Shown here piece after piece: positions 35,791 through 47,979 of a DNA stretch of 64,000 bases. The translations under genes were made by a program, and so were the position numbers. A model generated the notes under the pieces. It did not search any database. It saw only the letters and a list, made by a program, of their open reading frames with translations, and had not been told where the DNA came from. This stretch comes from Populus alba. Lineage: Eukaryota > Streptophyta > Magnoliopsida > Malpighiales > Salicaceae. Each line of letters starts with the position of its first letter. Position 1 is the first letter of the stretch. The stretch is taken from the NCBI RefSeq assembly GCF_005239225.2, contig NC_133297.1, positions 20,800,882 to 20,864,881 of the forward strand, written 5' to 3'.

Positions 35791-36670
35791 GTAGGGTTTG
35801 AACCTTTCGTTTTCTTTTGAAAATTTCCTAATAGGTTCTTCTCACTTTATTATTGTTCCAGAATCAAAACCGTGATTCTTTGCTATCATCAACTCAATGA
35901 TTCTTTCTTCGTCCATAATCTTGTTGGATTACATTAAGGATTCCTCCTGTAACAATTCAAAAAACATACATGCAATGATTTATGATTAGATGTCATGCAT
36001 GCATTCTTACCTAGTTTTGAAACATAGGTCCCATCATCTTCTTCTATTTCATGAAAGTCTCTCTTAACATGAGCTTGCTTTTGAAGTCGTATGTTGGATT
36101 CATTTCTCGTGTTGCCTCTTTTTAGCTATCATATCTTTGAGAAGAAGTCTTTGATTTTTTACAAGTAGCTTTTTTCAAAATGTATGACTTGTCATTGCCT
36201 TATTTGTCATGCTTTTGTCAAATGCTTTAACTTATCTTTTTCAAATCTACAGGCTCTCATCCTGTTTTAAAATCACGTAAAACTTTTCATGAAATATTTT
36301 TTATTGCTCAAGTATAGGGTGTGATCCTAGTCCGGGTTTTTATAAAGAAGAAATTCATTCCGGCTCAAACGGGACCACCAACGATAAACTCTTTAGAGAG
36401 TGAACGGATAATGAATTTTTCTTATTTCAAAATGCACATTGTTAGGATTGATAAACTCTATTTTTATCTTGAAAGAAATTTACAGGTGATTTATCAATTC
36501 ATTATGTTATCAAGAGGTAAGGTTGTACTTCAGGGGTAGCTTTTCTTAAATTTCATCTTTGACCGATTTATGATACCTTCTTTGTAACCACTCAACCTTG
36601 TTTAAAAAGTGCATAATCTCATCATTTATTTAAAGAAAAGGTGGGCTTAAAGACAAACACAAAATCTAGC
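35791..36670. other. Interior of element A without recognised coding sequence
   Basis: This is where pol would be expected after gag, reading the minus strand. No RT, integrase or RNase H motif is visible in any frame. Pyrimidine-rich stretches and a short plus-strand ORF at 36321-36539 are not convincing. Confidence 0.6.
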
Positions 36671-36675
36671 TGACA

Positions 36676-38409
36676 TCATGAGCCTTGATTGTCAACTAGA
36701 GAAAATGAAAGCAATGATAAAAGCATGCTAAGGCAAACAAAGTTGGTTTGCATTTTGAAAACTACGAGAGCTTCTTGGGTCACCCCATTCTGAAACTTCT
36801 CACCCTGAGCCAACTTGCGCACAAAGGTCTTAGCGGAGACTTTTTCTAGTGTGTGGACAGTTAGTCGTGGTAGTGCTTCATCTTCCTTCCCCACCTATGC
36901 TTTCTTGTCATCTCCTTCAATCTCACTTTCTTCATTATTGACAATTCTTGACCAAGGTTTTTCAATCCTTTATCCGCTATTACTTGCGTCATGACTAGGC
37001 AATGGATTTGAATTGATGTTGGGTGTGTCTTCAGATGACACCCATCCTATCTTGATGAGCTCTAACAACCTTTTCTTGAAAGCGTAGCATGTTTCAAGAT
37101 CATGCCCGGGAATACCAGCATGGTACTCGCAAGTCAACTCGGGCTTGTACTAGATGGGGAATGGTGGTTGTAGTGGTAATGTGGGGATAAGAGCTATTTG
37201 TCCAATGCTTAGTAGTTTGACATACATGTCCTTCAATGGCATGGGTAATGATAATAGTTGTTCTGAAATGTATCTTGTGTTTGGTCTTTGATAGTTATTT
37301 TGGTTGTTTGACTGGTTATTTGCTTAATTAGGGGAAAAAGGTTTGTTAAAGTTTATATGGGCAACATAAAAGGTAGGTATTTGTGGGTTATGTGAATTTA
37401 CTATCTTGCCCTTGGACCCACCTTCAAAGTTGTTAATGTGACCTTCCATTTTTCTTCCAATAAAACCTTTCATCTGCAATGGCTCAACTATGCGTCCAGC
37501 TTTAATCCCCTGCTCTATTATTTCCGCTCTGCGTACAACATCATAGAAATGCTAAGATGAGCTACCCATTAAATGCTCATAATATGGTGCCTTGAAGGTA
37601 TTGGCAAATAAAGTCACCATCTCTGTTTCTATTAAAAGGGGTTGGACATGCATTGCCTCATCCCTCCACCTTTACGCATATGCTCTTACTGACTCTTGTC
37701 TTCTTTTCTCCATTGACATTAGACTTGTTCGATCCAGAGTGATTTCCAGGTTAAACTTGTACTGCTTAAGGAACACCTCCAGCAAATCTCTCCAGCTCCT
37801 AATCCTAACACTGTCTAACCCATGTACCAGCTCAAAGTAGATCCTGTAAGGCTATGTTGAAAGAAATAGATAAGCAATTTATCATCACGGATTACTTCTG
37901 CCATTTTGTTGCAGTAGGATCGAAGGTAAGTGTTTAGGCATTCCAAACCAGTGTACTTAATGAAATCTAGTATCCTAAAATCCTTTGGCACCCCAATGTT
38001 TGATACCAGACATACTTCAGCTGCTCGCATAGGTCAAACCAGTCATTACCCTCAACTGCCCTTAATCTTTCTTTTAATGCAAACAGTTTGTCCCGGTCCA
38101 TCAAACTGAGAGATCTATTATCTGGGGTTCCCTCCACTGTTAAGTCCACATTGATTGGAGCATGTGTTGGCTGGATAAGAGTGATAGGCATAAAATGTTG
38201 TTCAGTGGCTGAGTTTGCCCCCTGGTTTTGAGATGATTGAGGGATATGAGCTGCTGGCGCTCCTTCAGGTAGTTGTGCTGATGTTCCTTCCCTATTTTTA
38301 GCTTTAGAAGTTGCTCAAGTAGGTCGGTTAGCCGAGCAACTTCATTTTTTACAGATTCTAACTCGGTTTGATAGTGTGACTCTAAATGAGCTCTTTCTTT
38401 GTTCTCCAT
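36676..38409 (-). pseudogene. gag of element A (Tat/Ogre-like), broken
   Basis: An ATG at 38409 starts a charged N-terminal part. After frameshifts, DRDKLFALKERLRAVEGNDW (about 38100-38040) and DFIKYTGLECLNTYLRSYCN with LLIYFFQHSLTGSTLSWYMG (about 37970-37818) form the capsid core found in gag proteins of plant Tat-lineage elements. Downstream, C-E-Y-H-A-G-I-P-G-H-D-L-E-T-C (37137-37086) resembles a zinc knuckle with altered spacing. LPRLTVHTLEKVSAKTFVRK lies close to the end. At least four stops and two frame changes make it non-functional. Confidence 0.82.
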
Positions 38410-39154
38410 CCTTGATCTAGATCGGGTGTGGTGGACTTTAGATGTGGGACTTATGTTTCACAATCTGGAATGCATATGATAAATTAAAAACCAAATGCGT
38501 GATGAAAATATGATGCACATGTGATGTGTATTTTTTAGAGCTGATTCATGACTTTTGTAATCCTTTAAGCAAGATTTCTGAGTCGACCTGATTACTGTAA
38601 AGAAGGGTTTGCCAAGTTCTTATCATAACAGCTTACTAAAACACATTTAGAAAGAAAGATGATTTCAGCTCAAAAACCTATATTGATGAGTTTAACATTA
38701 TTAATCTTGATGCAAATGAAAGTAAGATACACATTCTAAGGACAAGCTCTATTTATTAAGTGAGAATAGGTAGGTTTTCTATCTGGTCTTAAAGGATCTC
38801 ATATCTGCCCAGTGATGTTCTTCGTAAAGACAATATGGGGGCGTTACAAGGAACAATTAAGACATATGCCCACCATTACTAAGTAGGCACTCAGATATGA
38901 GTTGGGTGTTTCACGCATCTAAACCCTAACCAATTGTCCTAGGGCAAATTGCTAATCCCCCACCTAACTTAAGGGCTGTGTGTGCTTCTCAAAATCAAAG
39001 TAAGTGATGCATGAGACAGTTTTATACAATGCATGAACAATATGTGTAAAAATATAAAGCAAATCCACAAATAACAAAAGGAAAGACATTAACAATAAAA
39101 CATACAAAAACACAAACAAATCATACAAAAACAAAGCTTAGTCTACAAGGTTCC

Positions 39155-39171
39155 CAGTGGAGTCGCCATTC
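39155..39171 (-). other. Primer-binding site of element A
   Basis: The minus strand directly after the 5' LTR reads GAATGGCGACTCCACTGGGA. TGGCGACTC-type PBS sequences are known from Tat/Ogre-lineage elements, where they are reported to match tRNA-Arg. The same PBS follows the 5' LTR of element B. Confidence 0.75.
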
Positions 39172-41398
39172 TGTCACACGTGTGTAGCGTCACGGCAAAA
39201 ATGGTTCCACTTTAAATCTAAAAATGTATCTATATCTGGAAAATATAGGGAGACAAGAAATTCTTGTTTTTTATTAGTGAAAAATGGAATGAGAGTCGCC
39301 ACCTAGTATTTTGGTCACTAGGAACCCTAACTGGTCTAAGAGATCGGGTACGGGGACTGGTTGCGTAAAGGGAAGGTATTAGCACCCCAAATACGCCTTT
39401 CATAAGGTAAGCTGCATTGTTTGGTTGTCTGATAAAAAGCTAAGGTGTTATTTAACTATTGGTCCATCTAAGGTTCAAGAAAAGTCCTCCTTAATAAGGA
39501 GGTCCTTATCTTATCGGGTAAAATCCTAATCGTTCTAACGTCTATAAAAAAAAAAACTATATTTTTAATCTCAGGAATACATTTTACATATAAATTCATA
39601 ATCCCAGATACTAAAGAAGACAAAATTATATTTTTAGAATTTTTGAAATATTGGCCAAGTTCTCATGGCTCTAACAAACTTGTTATTAAAGCCAAAGTGC
39701 ATGCTAAAACCTTTTTTAAATGTTTTTGTTTTATGTGTAAAAAAACAATATGATTTTTTTTTTTGTTATAGGAAAATATGATGTGATGATTTTTTTTTTC
39801 TTTTATCTTTGAGAGACTTGGCCATATGGATGAAAACAAAATATATTTTTTTTGCAATGTTTCGATGAAAACCATGTATTTTAATACCGAATTTGTATTT
39901 TTATGGTATAAAAATACAAACCAATATTGCACAAAATAGATAGAAAAATACACAAGAAAAGCAGCAATTTTTTAGAAAAGATTTTTTGGAATTTTAATTT
40001 TTTTTTTTTACAAAAAAATGAACAGTGGATTACTCTCCACTGTTCACGCAACGTAAATAGTGGAGACCACAGAGGAAGAGGAAGAAGAAGAAGAAGAAGA
40101 AAGGGAAGGGGAAAGAGGCTGACCTGAGGTGGAAGTTTAGCTGCGATGAGGAGGCTCTGCGGGCTTCGGTGGAAGGAATGGTGGTTGGTGTCGGTTGTTG
40201 GTAAAGGAAAAAGAAAAGTTACAGAGGAGAGAGGCTCGGCGGCGCTCTCACTATATGAGGTGTTCGGGTGGTTGCTTGTGATGGAGATGGAGGTTTTCAA
40301 GCTGGTGGTGACGATGTTGGCGTCTGAACGCCGCGGTGGAGAGAGAGAGAGGCAGGTTCTGCTGGTAGCAGGAACCGGGTTAGGGAGGCTGGTTTTTTTG
40401 CTGTCTTTGGACCCCAATTTCTCCCTCGTTTAAGCATGAAAATCACATCTATTTATAGGTGGTGGAAGAGGAACACTTTGTCTCTTCTAGTGCCAAATTG
40501 CAGCCTTTGGTTCAACTTGAAAACACTCCAACCACTACTTCAAAGAAGCAATGATGAACTGCTAGTTTTGTGCAGGAAAATGGCTGGTCGGGTTGGCCAC
40601 TTTGGGGTAGTTTTGCTGCCTCTACATCCATGATCAGCCAACACTATTTATATTAGGGTGTAGTCAGGTGTCAGGGTATTGTTTTTGTGCAGGTTTCATT
40701 TAATTTGGGGAAGAAATGAGACGTCAAACGCCTTGGGAAGGAAGCCCCTCGGGCAGCCTCTCTGAAGAAGATGATGAATAGTAAATTTCTACCAATTACA
40801 GTTTAGTCCCTTAATTTGTGATTTATCTCTAATTACACCCCTGATTGACCTCAAACTTTCAATTTTGTTTAATTTCACCCCTGACAAACTTCAATTCGAA
40901 CCCCATATTTCCGCGCCTTTTCCAGTTTGGTCCTTGGTTTTGGATATGTTCAATTAAGTCTCTAATTGGCTATCAAACTTTAGTATTTATGTAATTAAGC
41001 CCCTGATTTGACCAAATCAACTCTAAAAAATTATAATTTGACCCTAAAACTTTAATTTCTTCCAATTAAAGCCCAAATTGAGTTAAAAAGCAATTTTTCT
41101 TGCAATGAAACCCTCTATAAATTCAATTAAACTTTTAATAAAATCCAGTTAAGCTCATAAACATCTAATTTTAGACTTTTCTCCTCAAATTGAATTTTCA
41201 TACAGGGCTCTTATCATTCAAGTATATACTTTCAAAATTTCACTCTTTGTATTTCTTAACCTCCTTAATCAATTGTTCTAACCATTTGCCGCGCGCTCCA
41301 GCCTTCTACTGCTATTATTATTTTTCCAATTTCCTCCGACTATGTATTTATATATTTTTTTTCTTTTTTGTGCGGGGACCCAAAAATGGGTTACAACA
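39172..41398 (-). repeat. 5' LTR of element A
   Basis: Plus-strand ends are TGTCACACGTGTG and GGTTACAACA. A minus-strand frame of 178 codons (39881-40417) runs from just below the candidate TATA box at 40450-40457. It begins at TTG rather than ATG and is interrupted in the sister LTR, so I do not call it a gene. The U5 module lies at 39310-39422. Confidence 0.92.
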
Positions 41399-42470
41399 CC
41401 CGATAACAGACTTGCGATCTGTGGGATCACTACCATGATCAGCATCAGAGTATGCATGCAACTCCAAGGAAGAGGTGGATAAGAGTAAAAGACTCTGAAA
41501 AACTGTACCCCGAAGACATCGCAAAATACGAAGAACAACTGCCTAGTAAACAATAGTAAAAGAAGCAACAAATTGATTAACAACATGAACAACATATGCA
41601 ATATCTGGACGAGTAATGGTGAGATATACCAAACTCCCAACAATAGTATGGTATAAAGTAGGATCTATCAAAGGTAAACCATCAAAAGAAGAGTACCTTT
41701 CATTAACCTCAATAGAAGTATCTACAGTCTTGTTATTAGTAAGTCTAGCCCACTCAAGAATATCTGTAACATATTTCGACGGAGAAATAAGGTAGCTTTT
41801 AGGTGAGTACGCTACCTCAATAACCAAGAAATATTGAAGATAACCCAAATCCTTCATTTCAAATCGTATAGTCAACTCTGTCTTTAAAATTGAAATACCA
41901 TCAATGTTATCACCAATAATAATCATGTCATCAACATATAAAGACAAAATGATATGACCTGCATCAATGCACTTGATAAAAAGAGCAAAATCATGACTGC
42001 TAGAAATAAAGCCAAGAGACAAGATCACAATAGAGAATTTCTCAAACCAAGCACGAGGTGCTTGTTTGAGACCATATAATGCTTTCTTAAGCTTACAAAC
42101 ATATCCAGAGTCATGTGAAATACTAGGAGAGGGTGCCATATAAACTTCTTCTTAAAGATCTCTATTCAAGAAGGTATTTTTAACATCAAACTGAGAAATA
42201 TGCCATTGACGAATCGAAGCTACGACAATAAGAGTACGAATAGTAGTCATTTTTGCAACCGGGGCAAATGTCTCCTCATAGTCCATACTATACTGTTGAG
42301 AGTATCCTTTTACAACCAGCCTAGCTTTGTATCGCTCAATAGACCCATCAAAATTAGTATTGATCTTATACACCCAACGATAATTAATAACACTCTTACC
42401 AAGAGGTAGAGGAACCAGATCCCAAGTATCTGTCTTATGCAAAGCAGAAAGTTCCTCATCCATAGCTTCC
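41399..42470 (-). pseudogene. Copia reverse transcriptase, broken
   Basis: The minus strand encodes EELSALHKTDTWDLVPLP, INYRWVYKIN and FAPVAKMTTIRTL (42463-42152), then [20 protein letters not shown] and the catalytic YVDD (codons 41938-41927), then [11 protein letters not shown] codon that is CAA in most relatives is TAA at about 42149-42151, between the two stretches. The text continues to DPTDRKSVIG at 41399, where element A interrupts it. Confidence 0.92.
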
Positions 42471-42548
42471 TAGTCATGTGAAATACTAGGAGAGGGTGCC
42501 TATTCATTGTCTCTTTGAGTCTCTTGGACTCAAAGAGACAATGAATAG
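42471..42548. other. Filler duplication followed by a 22-bp perfect hairpin inside copia pol
   Basis: TCATGTGAAATACTAGGAGA plus GGGTGCC at 42474-42500 repeats bases near 42113-42139. Directly after it, 42500-42521 and 42527-42548 are perfect reverse complements with the 5-base spacer TCTTG. The insertion breaks the coding text upstream of EAMDEELSAL. It looks like templated filler DNA from break repair or a fold-back during reverse transcription. Confidence 0.8.
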
Positions 42549-43000
42549 AAGCTAAAAACAAAGTAAATGATGAAGAATAACAAGAATAAGTAAAATTTGG
42601 TAGTTTTGTAGACTTACGAATACGGATGGAGTGGCAGAGTTATGAGTACAAATTGATTGAACATGTGGAGAGATATCATTATCAGAATCCTTAGAAAACA
42701 AATCTATACTAATAACATCAAATTTAGTCAGGTTATGAGTAGTGGATGGAATAGAAAAGAAAGGTATATGCTCAAGGAAGACAACATGACAAGACACATA
42801 AAGTTTCTGAGTTATTGGATAAAAACAACGATAACCTTTTTACTTTCACAATAGCCCATAAAAACACAAATAGAGGATCGAGAGGATAGCTTACTTCATT
42901 CTACATGAGGACGAAGAACGAAACATGTACAACCAAAGACTCTAAATGAGGAATAATCAAGGAGAGACAAGTGAGTTGTGACAACAAAACCAACATCTGT
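42549..43000 (-). pseudogene. Copia integrase tail and integrase-RT linker
   Basis: The minus strand reads FRVFGCTCFVLRPHVE (about 42950-42895), a signature of copia integrase tails, then RCFYPITQKLYVSCHVVFLE (about 42830-42775). Above 42975 the text is GFVVTTHLSL, which belongs to the protease region. The integrase zinc finger and catalytic core are therefore deleted in this copy. Confidence 0.82.
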
Positions 43001-43337
43001 TGTTGCTACCTAATTTTTGACCCATGTTTTGATAAATTTTCAGAAAAATCCAAAAATAGAGAAAAAACAACGAAAATCCAAAAAATATGTTTTTTAATAT
43101 ATTTTCGTCATTTAAGCATTTTCAACGTCGTCTAAAAAAAAGAATTTAAATTTTTAAGGGTATTTCAAACGCGTTTAACTTTTCACGCGTCATTTTTAAA
43201 AATCATTAATTTCCCTCATTGAGTCGACATTGATATTGCTCGTTTTCAAAAAAATACAAAAAAATAAGAAAAATCAAAATTTACAAAAAAAGAAGAAGTT
43301 GAGGGACCAAGTTGGAAGACCTAGCAACATATTTGCT

Positions 43338-43345
43338 TATAAATA
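43338..43345 (+). promoter_or_regulatory. TATA box of LTR B
   Basis: TATAAATA about 340 bp into the LTR, conserved at 49270-49277 in the 3' LTR. The leader that follows starts AGTAGTTTCCAACACTTG, plausible for the transcription start. Confidence 0.6.
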
Positions 43346-44491
43346 GTAGTTTCCAACACTTGCATAAGAGGGGGGCAATTTTGAAACATCAGAAAAATAC
43401 AAAAAAAGAAAACCCTAAACCAGAAAAAACCCTAAGAAATCCCAAACACAGCCGCCCCTCCGGAGTTTGATTTTTTACCCAAAACCCACAAACCATACCC
43501 TCATTTTCCCCCGCCGCTCAACATCTTTCTCTCCTTTCTCCCAGGCGGCTTGCCTTTCTTCCTCACCCATAGGAGCCAGCAGCGCCGTCCACACCGGAGA
43601 TCTAGCAGCCGATAGATCTTCCCTCAACAGTAACGACCCAGATCGGTTCGCCGCTCCTTCGTCCTCTGCTTTTTCAGGCGCCACACAACAGCTCTCGCCG
43701 GCCAGCCTTCCACTGCAGCTAAGACACACAGCGGTGCCCACAGAACCACCGCCGTCCCCTTTCCCCAGCGACGACCTCCAATACTTCTTCCACAACCACC
43801 AGATCAGCCGTTTGAAGAAGAAGGACATAATAACAAAACTGAACAAAGCAAAAAAGGAGAAGCAAATCAAAAACGGTGAAGAAGAGAAAGAAAAGCAGAT
43901 CTGTAAAGGAAAAAAAAAAAAAGCCGAAGCAGATTTCAAAAGCAAATGAAATAAAAACTAAAATCAACTATTGCGTGTGTTTCTTTTCTTGTTCTGCAGG
44001 CCGCCGGCATAGGAAGACAGAGAAGAGGAAGAAGACCCCGATCCACTGGTGCTGCCACCTTCATCGGTGGTGGCGGATTCACGCGCCGCTAGTGGCGGGG
44101 GCGCGTGGGAAGACACGTCGCCACTGTTCTCGTGCATTGTTCCTGCATATTCTATAAGCCTTAGGATGTTTTAGGGGCTGTTTTGTAATTTTAAATGGTT
44201 TGATGTAATTTTTTATTTATTTAGCATTGAATTTTTATTATTTATATTGTGGATGTAAAAGAAAAGAAAAGGAAAAGAAAAGAAACAAAAATAATGAAAG
44301 TGTATGTGGGTGTTTGTATTTGTTTTATGAAGGTTTTACTTTTTTATGATAAAATTGCAAAGATTAAAGAAGAATTTAATGTTTTGATTGGATCACGGTT
44401 AAGAATTATTAATTTATACGTAAGTTGTATTTCTAATATCCGATGAAAAAACAAAATTTTAAAACTTCTTTAACACGTCAAAATCATGAAG

Positions 44492-44632
44492 CAGCTTACC
44501 TCAGGTAGGGTGCATTAGGGGTGCTAATACCTTCCCTAACCACAACCAGTCCCTTACCCGCGAATCTCTTACAAGACCAGTACATACAGTTTCCTAGTAG
44601 CCTTCAATAAATTACTAGGTGGTGACTCCAAC
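44492..44632 (+). repeat. Conserved U5 module in the 5' LTR of element B
   Basis: GCTTACCTCAGGTAGGGTGC, GGGGTGCTAATACCTTCCC, CACAACCAGTCCCTTACCC and TTACTAGGTGGTGACTCC in fixed order. CTCAGGTAGGGT also resembles a splice donor, but no use is demonstrated. Confidence 0.85.
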
Positions 44633-44708
44633 GAACCAATCAAGCAAACGCATAACGAGAAGAAAATCGCCAGTCGATGCCGCGTGGATTTTCCGACGTG
44701 CGACAGAA

Positions 44709-44726
44709 TGGCGACTCCACTGGGGA
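44709..44726 (+). other. Primer-binding site of element B
   Basis: TGGCGACTCCACTGGGGA lies three bases after the LTR end, the same sequence as in element A. It fixes the plus-strand orientation. Confidence 0.8.
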
Positions 44727-47480
44727 AGGTACTGTTTCTGACATTATTGGACTAAGCTTTATGTATTTGATGTGTTTAAGTTTTTGTATTTTTATCTTTT
44801 TGTTAATATTTTTTCCATGCATTTTATAGAATTATCTCATGCATCATCTGTATTTATTTTTGAAAGCACACACAAGCTTCTAGGTTAGGTGGGGAACTAG
44901 CAATCTGCCCTAAGACTGTTGGTCAGGGTTCAGATGCATGAAACACCCAACTCATATCTGAGTGCCTGCTTGGTAATGGTGGGTATACTTGCCTTAACTA
45001 TTCCGTGCAACGCCCCCAAACTGTCTTTATGAAGAACGTCACTGGGCAAATAAGAGACCCTTTTGAGACCAGATAGAAAACTTACCCATGTTCACATAAT
45101 GAATAGAACCTGTCTTTAGGATGTATGTGCTATCATTATTTGAACTTAAGACTTGTGGGTGACACAATGGTCGTCACTCAGAAAATTTTCATTGTAGAGT
45201 TTGGGAAAAAATCATGATTCTTGTTCCATCATACAAGAGTTACGACCATATTGTCACCTCTCGAAGGGCAAGTTCATCATATAGATTACATATTCATACA
45301 TTTGTCATGCATGTGTCGGAATGAAAAGTAGGTCCCCTATGAGTCTACAACACCCGACTTTGAACAAAAAAAACACGAAAGATGAAGAGTGTGTTTGCCG
45401 TAATGTCCATTTTCAAGAAGAGTTGGAGTTTATGAAGACAAGTGTGACTTGCCGCTAGCTTACTCGAGCAAATACTGAAAAATAACTCTAGGGAAGTTCC
45501 TTCCAACTGACCGTTCATCTTTGTTCAAAACCCAACAACGACTTAGGCCAAAGAAATTGGGGGCAAACATGGTCAAAAGCCTCGACACAATCATGTATTT
45601 CTACAAAAGCTTTGGTGGGAAGGCTGACCAAAGGGGAATTGCACCACCGGTGCATAATAGAGCCTATTCTTGTTCTGCAAAAAAAAAAAAAAAAACCTCT
45701 ATTTGATCATGCCTGCAAAACTTCTTGATTTTTGTTTCAACCTGTTCCAGTTTTTGTTGGTAATTTGACTCAAAATTCCACTAAACTTTCCTTGTCAAAT
45801 GATCCTTTATTGTTAATAAGATCATGTGTTTATAACATACCTTCATTTTTGTTGTTGTTTCATGCAAATAACACATTGAGCATAACCGTTAGGCATGAAA
45901 CCATCACACCAAGAATCTTTGGGTGTGTTTCCCTTTTCTTCCAAAACTATGCATGATCGCACATGTTCACAAGGATTTTTGGGAATTCAAAGTTTAGTAC
46001 AAAAATAGAAATCATGTTGATGTTTGTCCAAAACAAAGGAGTTCTGAAAATTCAAGTGATTCCTTAGAAAGGTAACCATACACCTAGAAAACCTCAAAAA
46101 AAAAAAAAAACAGATAGAAAAAAAAACCCATGAAGTGACTCAAAGGCTGAGTTTTATTTGAATCAATAATGAGAAATCACATTGTATACTCGCATGAAAG
46201 CAAGGCTTACCGATCCTACATGCATGAGTTTGAAATGAAGAAAGACCATCTTTGATAATCTTTTCACGAGGCTAAAATATATCATTTGCAGTCCCCTTTT
46301 GAGCCTAATGCTTTTCTTGAGATAAATAACCTTGACTAGGATCACACCCCACACTAGGGGCAAGTGCGATGACATAGAGAAAACCTCAATGATCGAAAAT
46401 GCCCAAGCAATACTAGGGGGCATAAAAGAAAATTCTCAATCATTAAAGGTGCCCAAACAATGCTAGGGGGCATGAAAAGAAATCTAAAGGATCCAAAAGT
46501 TTTGAGCATAAAAAAAAAAACAATATGATGATGCTCAAAACCATATGAAGAAAACAAAAGCAAAGAGAAAGAGCCCAGGCCCATCACTAGGGGGCACAAT
46601 AGACAATTTTCGAAAGACATTCAAATGATAAAAGGTGAAGAAACAAGCATAAGTGATCCTTAGTTTTAAAATCCCTTAAATACCTTTTGAGCCTACAAAT
46701 ATCATTTTTTTCATAACCAATAGCCCAAGCCTACATTACGTGCCTAATCAAACCCTTTTTTATCAAAGGCAAGCAATCTGGATCGGTAGGCAATGCTTTC
46801 TCATGTGAACCAAATCATTATTCATGCAAATAAAATGAATGCTTTCAAGACTGGATCTTTGAAACTCTCATATTAAATCTTGAACCATTTCGACCAGCCA
46901 AATGTCACTTCATATTTTTCACCAAAAGCCAAAACAAAAAGTTTTCATCACTTCTGATAGCCTCTCAATAGGAATCACTTGAATTCTTTCAGAATGAGTT
47001 CGCTTTGAATCAATGTCAAAATAATTTCTGTGTTTGGAATAGCTTTGGAATTCCAAAAATTCAGCATGAAAACAACTCCTTGTCAAATCTTCATTCAAAT
47101 AGCCTCATCCCAAACCCGAATTGAATACTTGGGGGCATGATCAAGTTAGGGGTCAAAATAAAAAATAAAAAAAAATGCATGATTGGGCTGGCTTCATGAT
47201 TCTTTCTAAAAAATATCAGGCAAAGTTGGCAACCCTTGAGGTAAAGGACAGAAGACAAAGAACTATGATGATATCAATTCCTTCCTAGAGGTCAAGATTA
47301 CAAGAGATGACTCGAGTAAGCAAGAGCGAAAAAGCCATCGATGTTCACTGCCAACACTCTAACTAGTGAGAAAAGAAAGACACCATGAAGAAAGGGGGAC
47401 CTATTTTTTCTCAAGTAAGTATACATGCATAGTTACCATAATGCATTGCTTTCAACATTGGTAGATTGGTGTTTCATCAT
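44727..47480 (+). other. Interior of element B without recognised genes
   Basis: The first 400 bp match the leader of element A (GAAACACCCAACTCATATCT, CTGTCTTTATGAAGAACGTC). After that I see no gag capsid, protease, RT or integrase motif. A short direct repeat containing CTAGGGGGCAT recurs at about 46355, 46414, 46464 and 46589. Confidence 0.6.
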
Positions 47481-47700
47481 CATCTCTTGGGTAGTGCGTT
47501 TTCTAACCCTACCTCATTTTGAGGACGCCTTTGAGCCCTCACCTTTTTTTGTGTGCGCCTTTGAGCCATCATCTCGGGTAGTGCGTTTTCTAACCCTGCC
47601 TCATTTTAAGAGCGCCTTTGAGCCCTCACTTCTCAGGTAGTGTGTTTTCTAACCTACCTCATTTTGAGTGCGCCTTTGAGCCCTCGCCAACATTTTCTGG
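47480..47700 (+). repeat. Tandem array, about 50-60 bp units (GCCTTTGAGCCCTCA)
   Basis: GGTAGTGCGTTTTCTAACCC, CCTCATTTTGAG and GCGCCTTTGAGCCCTCA recur three to four times. Confidence 0.85.
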
Positions 47701-47970
47701 GTAGGTCACCCATTACAGCGCGACCAATGCTCCATGTTTTTTTACCTGGATAGGTCACCCATTACAATGAGGCCATTCTTCCACTTGGGTAGGTCACCCA
47801 TCATAATGAGACTGTTTTTCACATTTTTTCCACCTGGGTAGGTCACCCATTACAATGTAACCGCACTTCATATTTTTCCATCTGGGTAGGTAACCCATTA
47901 CAATGAGACCGCACTTCACATTTTTTCCACTTCACCCATTATACTGAGACCACTTTTTACACATTCTTTT
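47690..47970 (+). repeat. Tandem array, about 50-bp units (GGGTAGGTCACCCATTACA)
   Basis: GGGTAGGTCACCCATTACA followed by ATGAGACCGCACTTCACA-like text recurs five to six times. GGGT and ACCC in each unit make a small inverted repeat. Confidence 0.85.
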
Positions 47971-47979
47971 GTTTTGATT

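Larger units (their letters stand above)
32138..41398 (-). mobile_element. Element A: Tat/Ogre-like LTR retrotransposon without pol, 9.26 kb
   Basis: Two LTRs (32138-34387 and 39172-41398) flank a 4.8 kb interior with a gag remnant on the minus strand, a PBS beside the right LTR and a purine tract beside the left LTR. No protease, RT or integrase text can be found, so it is non-autonomous. The 5-bp flanks CCCAG (32133-32137) and CCCGA (41399-41403) sit where copia RNase H is interrupted and are consistent with a mutated target-site duplication. LTR differences are frequent: roughly a dozen in the first 130 bases. Confidence 0.88.
43001..44705 (+). repeat. 5' LTR of element B
   Basis: TGTTGCTACC to GACGTGCGACA. 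It holds a TATA box at 43338, a leader containing AAACCCTAAACCAGAAAAAA, an open frame of 160 codons at 43467-43949, and the U5 module at 44492-44632. The frame starts at TTG, has no internal Met and is rich in Ser/Pro then Lys/Glu; it is only partly open in the other LTR (49398-49805). Confidence 0.93.

Noticed and set aside
39881..40417. 178-codon frame in LTR A as a protein gene
   Set aside because: Starts at TTG, is interrupted in the sister LTR and includes a Leu run from a (GAA)n repeat.
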